A stretch of DNA of 64,000 nucleotides from Tritrichomonas musculus (Eukaryota > Parabasalia > Tritrichomonadida > Tritrichomonadidae): assembly GCA_039105265.1 (NCBI GenBank), contig JAPFFF010000101.1:1-64000 (forward strand), given 5' to 3'. A program made the translations under genes and the position numbers. The number at the start of each line of letters is the position of its first letter. The first letter of the stretch is position 1. Under the pieces are notes generated by a model. That model ran no database searches. It was not told the DNA's origin and saw only the letters and a program-made list of their open reading frames with translations. Positions 28,801 to 37,224 of this stretch are shown piece by piece.

Positions 28801-29760
28801 TGTGAAAGAGCATCAAAAGAACTTATTACAGTTGCTCATTTATTTAAAATTTCTGATGAATCAAGAAATAAAATTAATTTAATTTTGTCCAAAAAAATTC
28901 AAACAGATGCTTCAATTGAATTTCCAATAATTGCAATGGCTGCAAGAGCTTTCAATATCGTTGAAATGGCACCGATTACGAACATCCTTTCTCAGTTTAC
29001 ATATTTATTTGATCAATCTGAAGGTGAAGAACCCAATTTGAGAGAATTACTGGCATTACTCTCTGCGAATATTCATATTCTTTCTCCAAAAGATGAAAAA
29101 CGTCAATTTTTAAAAATAGTTCCATTGAATGATAATGAAAAAATAGAAGACATTGAAAAAATCGATTCTGATAGTTATGATTATAATGATAATGATGATG
29201 CAGATGATCAATTAATTTTAGGCGCACTTAAATCAAAAAGTTTAAATAAAGCAATACCACATAGGAAAATAAATTATTCGAAAAATAATAGTGAAATATT
29301 GAAATATTATGAATATCAAATAAATTTGTGTGAAATAGAAAGAGCTAGAGATATACTTAAACTTGGTAAATCATCCTGGACTAACGATGCTTGGAAAACA
29401 TTTTTATATTGTTTTAATTTAAGGATGAAAAATCTTGGAATCCAATTCAATCTTTCTGATGATTATGATAAATCATTTTGTCCATTCAAAATTGATGAAG
29501 GAATTAATATTGTATTAAAATTTTATCCTCTTACACGAATTCATGAAATATTTCAAAATAAAGAAAAATTTAATTGCTTCATTGGACAATACAGTGATAA
29601 ACATAAAGAAATCATTCAAGCTTTCATTAGAAGTTTTGATGATGTTGATCTAATAGTTACTTCATTGTATTTGAGAAAAAGAACATATTTTGATCGCACA
29701 TTAGAAAAATTAAAAATTATATATGATTACCCGTATTCAAAAACATCTAAAATAAAGTAA
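25900..29760 (+). CDS. Large host protein with legumain/caspase-like (clan CD) N-terminal domain, 1286 aa
   Basis: The only convincing host protein gene here. The N-terminal 190 residues look like a clan CD cysteine peptidase: a strand ending VILFLDDHGDDG places the catalytic-type His at about residue 128, and FLIFNDSCHSGSL places the Cys at about 161, an arrangement like C13 legumain/GPI8 or metacaspase cores. The rest (about 200-1286) is helical and Lys/Glu/Ile-rich, with coiled-coil stretches near 870-960 and an acidic cluster (DYNDNDDADD, about 1095); I recognise no domain there. There is no signal peptide or membrane anchor. The start is the first ATG after a stop-rich AT leader. Peptidase activity is inference from two motifs. 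Confidence 0.85.
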   Translation: MSEDNDTYIIIGLIGNIPDDEIDANVIDGYYQPIFANLIQDFAINIYDIDKESVKILAIGQKQDYSVYIYSNNKYYFKLDADDTFQIDIKQKNSNFQYFTEFNSALDQICEMISNNENKKVILFLDDHGDDGYFAQIHYFHLYEVTMKFNNTSFLIFNDSCHSGSLINFVKSYNDMHSLITSNDLLGIKAQLLFAFKNIFEYAIEKVGLTNSENKVLELIDFYQSIKIDEEEALDLIKSNSFLDDVEIKTTQLIFGKHKLTEMGFENNSQINIFKTMIDFYGDVTTDERDTFKYYKNIFNRANFDIFNNLSKGNIQEFIKKLNVFYVIKDKINFDLQPNNHVEIITSTDNLHKSLSFPSIRVNNSIKISPGGPAMGSFIKALFVKNDPESINFEEITKEISQSDNGAIYYPLRTTESIKKAKKERQWIHLYPKHYKLSDEENDVKYSFTYSEELKQKIAAIRAISFLNVQKLTETANLINSEVNSNELQPFTDTYGSIFAISALLKEYKNDPNKMIVKCLKKNPIIKSRKPNRINSYCLILDFSFRLSNENPKLMTGIIINILEKAVRKVIKKKIDLIIEKSDSEKNDSENFTNKIFLHKEISDLKINQGKILSEFKDYEFPFLKQIENVIISFISISQIAAAAIIASSLLFKKIDLETIKEMTFKYFRIESCNIFHYEDQIFTHFFTNINKCKNEEEISRYAEYYLLEMIDSSFVHAYSIFDAQFKCDSMKVFSYSLTKFTTTSIVDVFHYYLENETNESFINHIIDPIERIIDQKNIPKFYIFTILSLMPKETAIYALYMSLSNFENDWYNHLLKIVEIIKDDVTFKEVYNDLLSLTIEIMRDQKYVKSSIQYKESTKNMEKIITKEIEKAIEKLYKLQEKSIIKARENISKQTDIDIIEDQIKLYIDNIICNETIKSKFDIYLKESKNEILNIRRQQIELLIDYDKMPTEKCIFDESILDIKNICERASKELITVAHLFKISDESRNKINLILSKKIQTDASIEFPIIAMAARAFNIVEMAPITNILSQFTYLFDQSEGEEPNLRELLALLSANIHILSPKDEKRQFLKIVPLNDNEKIEDIEKIDSDSYDYNDNDDADDQLILGALKSKSLNKAIPHRKINYSKNNSEILKYYEYQINLCEIERARDILKLGKSSWTNDAWKTFLYCFNLRMKNLGIQFNLSDDYDKSFCPFKIDEGINIVLKFYPLTRIHEIFQNKEKFNCFIGQYSDKHKEIIQAFIRSFDDVDLIVTSLYLRKRTYFDRTLEKLKIIYDYPYSKTSKIK

Positions 29761-29818
29761 AAGTAAAACATTAACACCAAAAATTATTTTCACTGTTTTT
29801 CAAAAAATGCAAAAAAAT

Positions 29819-29890
29819 GCTTCTATCGCGGATCGAACGCGCGACCTTCCGCTTACTAGGTGAACGCTATAACCACTAAACTACAGAAGA
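29819..29890 (-). tRNA. tRNA-Thr (AGT) or tRNA-Thr-like gene
   Basis: 72-nt minus-strand cloverleaf. The A box TAGTTTAGTGG and B box GTTCGATCC both fit the eukaryotic RNA polymerase III consensus. The anticodon loop CTAGTAA gives anticodon AGT. The acceptor stem pairs at six of seven positions and the anticodon stem at four of five; the T-stem has one mismatch and the D-stem is weak. These mismatches leave open a pseudogene or tRNA-derived repeat. On the plus strand an A/T run precedes it. Confidence 0.55.
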
Positions 29891-30054
29891 TTATGTTTCA
29901 TTAATTATTTATTTAAATTAATGAAAAAAAATTTTGGGAAATACTATTTGCCCCCAATCCTTTTTGCCCCCAACGGTTAAGGTGAATATTGACCTTGTAT
30001 CGTACCATTGAAAAAATCAGCCAGAACTTTTTGAACGCATATTGACCATTTATT

Positions 30055-30282
30055 CTTAATATAATAAAACAAAACCCCAAAAAAATAAGACCTGAACTTA
30101 TCCAGCCATCATATTGTTTTAAAATATTTTGGATAATAATTAATTTAAGTATATTATTATTTGCATTTGTAATTAAAATTGTAAACTATTTTATTTCTTT
30201 TTGATTAAGATATTTTTATAAAAAAAATTTTTTCAGTTATTTTTTTCATAAAGCTCATAGAATTTAATTTTTTTATTTTTAT
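30055..30282. repeat. Y sequence, copy 1
   Basis: About 228 bp of AT-rich repeat beginning cttaatataataaaac. It is directly repeated at 31180-31406 with only a few differences. Its right end is where element Z has inserted. Confidence 0.75.
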
Positions 30283-31146
30283 AAAGGTCGTACAACTAAA
30301 TTGAATAAAAAATAAAATTAAATAAATTTATATTTATCTTAATAAATAATTTATTTAATAATTATAATATATAATTTATATATTTTATATCCAATATTAT
30401 AAAATATAATGGTTGAAATAAAGACTTTAATTAAAATACAATATATATCGATTTCTTATATATTTGCATCATTTAAAAAATATAGATGTCATTTGAATGG
30501 ATATACTATGTGTTATACAAATAATATTTTACTTTTTGACGAAATCCTTCAGTAATTGAAATATTAAACTTTTTATATTTATGAAACCAATCAACTAAAT
30601 CTTCATTTTTAGAAAAAACTGACATTTGATTTAGAATGAAATTCAAATATATTAGAAAGTAAATGCATATAAATAAAATTGTATTCTTCATTTGGCTCCT
30701 GTAACGTCCAATTTTTTTAAAATCATCATTTAATAATTCAACAAATTCAATTTTTCTGCATTTTTAGCTAAAAAATGAATTTTTTTTTTCAATAATAATA
30801 ACTATTTTTATATAACACTTAATGTTTTAAAAGCATATAAAAAGATATCAAAAGAATTAATGATTAGAATAAATTATATAAAAAGTTATCGCTATTCTAA
30901 ATTTTTATAAAGTGTTATAAAATTCTTATCAAAAATAATTAAAATAAATTGAGATAAAATACTCAAATTTATTTTCTGAAGAAAATTTAATATATACTTA
31001 TATCCTTTTAGTTTTTATTTTAATTTGAAATTTGTACGATGTAAATATTTATAAAACAGATTATTATTATTATTATAATAAAATATAATTAGTTTAAACA
31101 AACCAATCATTGAGTTTTACTGTTAAAATTCAGTTGTACGACCTTT
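30283..31146. mobile_element. Element Z copy 2, complete, 864 bp, short inverted termini
   Basis: Termini aaaggtcgtacaact and its inverse agttgtacgaccttt define the ends. Flanks show atttttat on both sides (30275-30282 and 31147-31154), an 8-bp duplication as made by hAT-type elements. A TA duplication of Tc1/mariner type is an equally valid reading if the termini begin AAGGTCG. The AT-rich interior holds only a 61-codon minus-strand frame with a hydrophobic N-terminus. It is probably a non-autonomous DNA transposon. Copy 1 is at 1-639. Confidence 0.65.
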
Positions 31147-31179
31147 ATTTTTATTTTTTTTTTTTTTTTAATTAATTTA

Positions 31180-31406
31180 TCTTAATATAATAAAACAAAA
31201 CCCCAAAAAAATAAGACCTGAACTTATCCAGCCATCATGTTGTTTTAAAATATTTTGGATAATAATTAATTTAAGTATATTATTATTTGCATTTGTAATT
31301 ATAATTGTAAACTATTTTATTTCTTTTTGATTAAGATATTTTTATAAAAAAATTTTTTCAGTTATTTTTTTCATAAAGCTCATAGAATTTAATTTTTTTA
31401 TTTTTT
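31180..31406. repeat. Y sequence, copy 2
   Basis: Direct repeat of 30055-30282, without the Z insertion at its end. It leads into a long T-rich tract and the P sequence, showing that Y, T-tract and P form one larger repeat unit. Confidence 0.75.
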
Positions 31407-31459
31407 ATTTTTTATTTTTATTTTTTTATTTTTTTTTTTTTTTTTTTAATTAATTTATC

Positions 31460-31545
31460 AAAAAGAAATAAAATAGTTTAATCTCATAGCCAGATAAATC
31501 CCACAACCAGATAATCCTACCGCCAGAAAATATTATCATAAATAT
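31460..31545. repeat. P sequence, copy 2
   Basis: Shorter, more divergent copy of the satellite leader (catagccagataaatcccac). It directly precedes the longest satellite array. Confidence 0.7.
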
Positions 31546-32503
31546 TGACAAACATTGATGCTAGCAACAGATAAATATTGATGCTAACAACAGATAAACA
31601 TTGATGCTAGCAACAGATAAATATTGATGCTAACAACAGAAAAACATCGATGCTAACAACATACAAACATCGATGCTGACAACAGATAAACATCGATGCT
31701 GACAACAGAAAAACATCGATGCTAACAACATACAAACATCGATGCTGACAACAGAAAAACATCGATGCTAACAACAGACAAACATCGATGCTGACAACAG
31801 ATAAACATCGATGCTAACAACATACAAACATCGATGCTAGCAACAGATAAATATTGATGCTAACAACATACAAACATCGATGCTGACAACAGATAAACAT
31901 CGATGCTGACAACAGAAAAACATCGATGCTAACAACATACAAACATCGATGCTGACAACAGAAAAACATCGATGCTAACAACAGACAAACATTGATGCTA
32001 ACAACAGAAAAACATCTATGCTAACAACAGAAAAACATCTATGCTAACAACAGAAAAACATCTATGCTAACAACAGAAAAACATTGATGCTGACAACAGA
32101 AAAACATCTATACTAACAACATTCAAACATCGATGCTGACAACAGAAAAACATCTATGCTAACAACAGACAAACATCGATGCTGACAACAGAAAAACATC
32201 GATGCTAACAACAGACAAACATTGATGCTAACAACAGAAAAACATCTATGCTAACAACATACAAACATCTATGCTAACAACATTCAAACATCGATGCTGA
32301 CAACAGAAAAACATCTATGCTAACAACAGACAAACATTGATGTTGACAACAGAAAAACATCTATGCTAACAACATACAAACATTGATGTTGACAACAGAA
32401 AAACATCTATGCTAACAACAGACAAACATTAATGCTAACAACAGATAAACATCTATGCTAACAACAGATAAACATCTATGCTAACGACAGACAAACATTG
32501 ATG
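31546..32503. repeat. 23-bp satellite array, long
   Basis: About 41 tandem 23-bp monomers. Variants are enriched for gctgacaacag and acagaaaaacat compared with the other arrays, and runs of two to four monomers recur as higher-order units. It ends at X sequence copy 2. Confidence 0.9.
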
Positions 32504-32724
32504 TTAATAACTGATTCGCGTTTTTGCTAATTACAAACTTTTGTTAGTTTTTTTACAGAAAGCATTAATAAAGTTTTTTATGCTATGCTAATTTTAGAAT
32601 AAAATTTTGACTAAATTATTGTTTATTTGAATGCCTTTTATATAGATATTGTCTTTTTTCTAAAAGAAAAAAAACTGTGTACTAGACACTTTTTGAACGC
32701 AGTTCAAAAAGTGGCGTTCCTTGT
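32504..32724. repeat. X sequence, copy 2, with perfect hairpin
   Basis: Second copy of the 220-bp array-closing sequence. The 12-bp-arm hairpin is at 32687-32713. It joins directly to P copy 3, so the P-array-X units abut head to tail. Confidence 0.8.
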
Positions 32725-32725
32725 C

Positions 32726-32821
32726 AAAAAGAAATAAAATAGTTTAATCTCATACCCAGATAAATCCCACAGCCAGATAAATCCCACAACCAGATAATCC
32801 TACCGCCAGATAATATTATCT
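32726..32821. repeat. P sequence, copy 3
   Basis: Matches P copy 1 (670-770) closely, including the double ccagataaatccca piece. This supports common descent of the flanks of Polintons A and C. Confidence 0.75.
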
Positions 32822-33196
32822 TAAATATTGACAAACATTGATGCTAGCAACAGATAAATATTGATGCTAACAACAGATAAACATTAATGCTTACAACATA
32901 CAAACATCGATGCTAACAACAGATAAACATCTATGCTAACAACAGATAAACATAGATGCTAACAACAGATAAACATAGATGCTAACGACAGACAAACATA
33001 GATGCTTACAACATACAAACATCGATGCTAACAACAGATAAACATCTATGCTAACAACAGATAAACATCTATGCTAACAACAGATAAACATAGATGCTAA
33101 CAACAGATAAACATAGATGCTAACGACAGACAAACATAGATGCTTACAACATACAAACATCGATGCTAACAACAGACAAACATAGATGCTAACGAC
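32822..33196. repeat. 23-bp satellite array left of Polinton C
   Basis: About 16 monomers. The last several match the order of variants left of Polinton A, ending in the same gctaacgac (aacgac at 33191-33196) directly before the AGTAGTAATGG terminus. Confidence 0.88.
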
Positions 33197-33250
33197 AGTA
33201 GTAATGGTCTGTGCGGGATGACCATCTAATAATTTTACTCGTACCTTGCC

Positions 33251-33255
33251 CAGCA
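33251..33255. repeat. Target site duplication of Polinton B, left
   Basis: The bases cagca precede the B terminus and recur at 57876-57880 after it. The uninterrupted sequence is readable in Polinton A (cccagcatacc), which confirms a 5-bp duplication. Confidence 0.88.
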
Positions 33256-33441
33256 AGTAGTATAGTATAGGCGGTGTCTCATACTTCACCACCGCCTACA
33301 CTGCTCGCCACCAAGCTCAGGTACACCTTCGCTTGGGCCTCGCTACCCGGCCAAATACCCTCTGAAAACCTATCGTAAGTACACACTCTCTACTTTCACT
33401 ATTCCACCAATGTCATTTCCAAGGTATGGAGTAGTTTTTGA
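33256..33441 (+). repeat. Left terminal inverted repeat of Polinton B
   Basis: 186 bp matching the inverse of 57690-57875 with one difference seen. Similarity resumes for about 20 bp (attctacac-cgaaaa) after a short unmatched segment on the right side. It is clearly more GC-rich than the surrounding DNA. Confidence 0.9.
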
Positions 33442-33480
33442 ATTCTACACTCGAAAAAATATCTATCAACTTTTATTTTT

Positions 33481-36400
33481 TTACTGTAATGAATGTATTA
33501 CATTCTTAGTGTTATCTTCAGCTAAGATACCATTTGATGTAAAGAATGAAGAATTAATCAATATGTAATTAGCTGTTGCATTGATCATGAGATTGCTACT
33601 ACTTAATGGAAATTCAATATTGTTTAACCAGATCTTAGTTGGTTCACATTGATATTCATACTTAGGCGTATTATTAACGTTGAATGATATACTGATTTTG
33701 ATTTCTTTAACACTGGTGACATTATCTCTGGTTTCATTATAAGTCAAATAGAGTGTTCCATCATATTCGTCAAGTTGTTTCTCGAATTGATAATGAATGG
33801 TATTACTATTCGTTATATTGAATGTGTAGTTGATTCGTGCTATTTTATTCATTAAAGCGTTTAACTTTGTTTTTAATGATTCATTCTCTTGTTGTAGATT
33901 TGATATCTGACTGTTCATTGTTACGATTTTAGTAACATTATCACCTACTATATAAGATAGATCTTGATAAGATTTAGCATATGAATCCAACTCACTCTTC
34001 AACGCATATCTATCGAGATCATCCATAGTAGCATAATCATCTGGCATATCACTCTTCAACATATACTCATTCAATGTTGATGTTAACTGTGATGTTGTAA
34101 CATGATTGGTTGGTATCTCACTCTTCAATGCTATTTTATCATGCTTCAATATTTTTTCCGCTAATATTAATTTGGTATCAAAATAGTCTGCCCCGTTATC
34201 GATGTAAAAGCATAGACCATTACTATCGCTTTTATAATAGGTCAAGTAATAAGTTGTTCCGTCAATTTCAAAACCGACATTAACATCTCCATCTTCAGTA
34301 ATAACACCATTATATTCAAACATATAATCGAACTCTTTTACAAAGCCATCGTTATTTGATATTGTTCCAACAAGGTGAATTCCACTAGTCAATGTTATTT
34401 TGACCTCCCATGATCCTGAACTATCTTGTACGTTTTCAAATGGCACTTCAATAGATTCTTTGTATATCAAATCATTTTTGCTTCGATATTTTGCATCCGC
34501 TTCCTCTTTTGTATACAGGTTATCCATATTAACCATATTATTTTTTAATTCATCTAATGCTTCATTAACCTCATCAACAGTTGGGAATTCATTTAAAGTC
34601 GTAGCTAGAGCAGTATCATTCTTTTCTATCTGCTCATGTAATGTATCTATCTTCTTATGTAATGCATCTATATCACAAGTATATGCTAAATCATTTGTAG
34701 TAAATTCCATTCTTCTTTTTGCTGTATTTTCTTTTATCTGTATTCCACCAACCCTATGATTATTTGGGTTTGATATAACAAATGTTTTGTCATTCAAAGT
34801 GCAGCTAGGAAAATCATTTGTTCCTTGGTAATTAATTGTTCCACCAGTAATATTAATAGTAACTATATTCTCTTCATAATCAACATCATTGTATTCACTA
34901 ACTTTTTGCACCAAAAATCGTGCTTTGATTGTTCCATCTGTGATAACATCTTCTGCTTCCAAATGAACCTCTCCATTAACAAATTTACCAACAACATCTA
35001 TTATGTCATCTCTAACCAAATCTGTTGATGACACACTCTTCTCTACAGTAGTCGCTAATGTTTTTATCATTGGTTTCATCGTATGACGGAATCTCTTACA
35101 CATATCCATTGTTGATGTTAATGTCATGGCTACTTTGGACGGATCATCAAGTTCATCAGTAAAGTTTATTTCATTAACAGGTACATACTCCTCATCGCAC
35201 CAAGCTATAATATTATTTAGTTTATCTTTGTTAGATAACGAACGCATCATTCTACCAACTGGAATAGATACCATATCACCAAAGAATACATCAGCTCCAA
35301 TATCAGGTAGTTCGTCAGTGAGCTTACCAGCAATGTCTTCTACAACATTTGTACCAACATCAGACACCTTGGTTACAGTATTTATTAATTCCCTACCCCC
35401 AGTTTGTGCTGCTTTAGATGCAAATGATAATGCTTTACCAGCAACACCTATACCAGTAGCACCTAATACACAACCAACAGCACCTAAAGCAATACCTATG
35501 TTAGCTTTCATATCTACCTTATCCACTTCTTTTTGTAAATATTTTGTCTTCGCTGCTTGTTCTGCCATCTCTGAGTTCAATGTCTCTACATTGTTCTTTA
35601 TATCTTTCACGTCATAAGAAACCACATCAACAGTATTTGTAACCATGTTTAGATCTGATCGCATAGTCATAATGTTATCAGCTGTAATTATCTTCGAAGA
35701 AGTAATATTGAAGTCCGTATACAAAGTTGTGGCTGCATCTGGTCTTGGAGTAATCTCATAAAATTGTTGTTGAATAATGAACTTAAAAGCATTTGTTGTT
35801 GGATCCCAGTTAACTTCTTCTATAGGATCCGTGTACTGTTGACGTAAATAGAGTTCGATATCTCTAGTCGCGATGTTAATGTTACTGCTGGACCAATAAT
35901 AGTTAATTTTTTCAATACTATCTAATTCAGCAATCAAATCTATGTCGTACCCATAATGTTCGTTCTTATGTAGTTCATCCCATCTAAAAGTAAGCCTGTT
36001 ACTCGCTCCATCAAGTGACATATCGTAAACAATTTTGTCTATACGGTTCAACAACGACTCTACCTCTTCTTTATTACTGTTTTGGATCTGTAATTGTAGC
36101 GGTAAATAATCGTATCCTTCTTTAGTATATATCTCTACTGTTGAATCACATCTATCTATTTCTATGCTATGTGCAGAACCATTTGCCTCTGTACCATCTT
36201 TGAACAACAACTTTGTAGTGCCATTGGCGAACATCACTTTCATGAAATTTTCATTAGTATCATCCAACAACATCTTATTCCATTCACTACGTTTGCATCT
36301 GACATAGCATCCACTTGCTCCATAATTATTTTTGTTTACACGAAGATATTGCTTACTGCTCTCTATTTTCCCATTGCTACATCCTTGCATGTTCTCTCCA

Positions 36401-37197
36401 ACCCATTTTGTTCCATCCCATATTAGGCTCCATCTATTACCAAAACAGTGTTCAGTAAATGTAAAATTAAGGTTAATGGGTATTGTATAATCATTTGGAA
36501 TTCGATATATCATCTTGTAGTAATCAACAGAGTCGACATTCACTGTAGTTACGACACTTGGTTTATAAAAGTAATGAACATCTGATTCATACAACTGAAG
36601 AGCATTACGAGCATCTATTACATCACACTTGACTACTGGCTTCTTCGCAACCATCGAGTCTTGCTTTAGTAAGTACTGTATCGATAGCTCCCCATTCATG
36701 TATAATGAATATGGATTCACACCGAGTCTAGTATCAAATGCTATAAAGAACTCAGGGCAGAATGTAGTCCAATGCGTGACCATACATTTAAGATCAGTAC
36801 GACATGTAATACACGGACCTTTTGCTTGATGATTTTCAACGTATGCAGTAAATTCTTTCACTAGATTGCCTTCATAATCGTATATCACTTCTTTCCTAAG
36901 TATGAATTTGAATACGACAGTTACGTCAGGAGCAGCTATTATCTTATTTAGTACGTCATTTGACATATTAATTTTCAGGATGTTGTAGTTAGCCATCGAC
37001 AGTGATTCATCTTTATAGGCTGTTATGTTCCCATTTTTGATTTCATATTCAGGATAACCTTCTACTTCTTCAAACCAGCTTCCTCCTTGTACATATCCAT
37101 CCAAATCACTCAGCGTTAATAATTCACTTCCTTTCCTAGTAGCATCTCCTACCTTAAATTGTATGTCTCCAATGAATTTTGTTGTCGTCTCGTCCAT
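33481..37197 (-). CDS. Giant fibre-like surface protein 1, 1238 aa (Polinton B)
   Basis: Beta-rich, Cys-containing N-terminal half with a domain at about 180-305 (IPINLNFTFTEHCFGNRWSL, then WDGTKWVGENMQGC) that has a relative in the neighbouring 1765-aa protein. A second shared block follows (SSKIITADNIMTMRSDLN, about 495-515). A Gly/Ala-rich hydrophobic stretch (about 565-600) could insert in membrane. The C-terminal part holds fibre-type units (DDLDRYALKSELDSYAKSY) and a leucine-heptad coiled coil, like the fibre protein of Polinton A. The likely role is virion surface attachment, by architecture. It has no significant named family that I can recall. Confidence 0.75.
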   Translation of the reverse strand: MDETTTKFIGDIQFKVGDATRKGSELLTLSDLDGYVQGGSWFEEVEGYPEYEIKNGNITAYKDESLSMANYNILKINMSNDVLNKIIAAPDVTVVFKFILRKEVIYDYEGNLVKEFTAYVENHQAKGPCITCRTDLKCMVTHWTTFCPEFFIAFDTRLGVNPYSLYMNGELSIQYLLKQDSMVAKKPVVKCDVIDARNALQLYESDVHYFYKPSVVTTVNVDSVDYYKMIYRIPNDYTIPINLNFTFTEHCFGNRWSLIWDGTKWVGENMQGCSNGKIESSKQYLRVNKNNYGASGCYVRCKRSEWNKMLLDDTNENFMKVMFANGTTKLLFKDGTEANGSAHSIEIDRCDSTVEIYTKEGYDYLPLQLQIQNSNKEEVESLLNRIDKIVYDMSLDGASNRLTFRWDELHKNEHYGYDIDLIAELDSIEKINYYWSSSNINIATRDIELYLRQQYTDPIEEVNWDPTTNAFKFIIQQQFYEITPRPDAATTLYTDFNITSSKIITADNIMTMRSDLNMVTNTVDVVSYDVKDIKNNVETLNSEMAEQAAKTKYLQKEVDKVDMKANIGIALGAVGCVLGATGIGVAGKALSFASKAAQTGGRELINTVTKVSDVGTNVVEDIAGKLTDELPDIGADVFFGDMVSIPVGRMMRSLSNKDKLNNIIAWCDEEYVPVNEINFTDELDDPSKVAMTLTSTMDMCKRFRHTMKPMIKTLATTVEKSVSSTDLVRDDIIDVVGKFVNGEVHLEAEDVITDGTIKARFLVQKVSEYNDVDYEENIVTINITGGTINYQGTNDFPSCTLNDKTFVISNPNNHRVGGIQIKENTAKRRMEFTTNDLAYTCDIDALHKKIDTLHEQIEKNDTALATTLNEFPTVDEVNEALDELKNNMVNMDNLYTKEEADAKYRSKNDLIYKESIEVPFENVQDSSGSWEVKITLTSGIHLVGTISNNDGFVKEFDYMFEYNGVITEDGDVNVGFEIDGTTYYLTYYKSDSNGLCFYIDNGADYFDTKLILAEKILKHDKIALKSEIPTNHVTTSQLTSTLNEYMLKSDMPDDYATMDDLDRYALKSELDSYAKSYQDLSYIVGDNVTKIVTMNSQISNLQQENESLKTKLNALMNKIARINYTFNITNSNTIHYQFEKQLDEYDGTLYLTYNETRDNVTSVKEIKISISFNVNNTPKYEYQCEPTKIWLNNIEFPLSSSNLMINATANYILINSSFFTSNGILAEDNTKNVIHSLQ

Positions 37198-37224
37198 TTA
37201 AGTCCAAAAAAATAATTCTCTATT

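Noticed and set aside
31546-32503. Regular repeats that might suggest a CRISPR array
   Set aside because: Monomers are contiguous 23-bp tandem units without unique spacers, in a eukaryotic context; this is satellite DNA.
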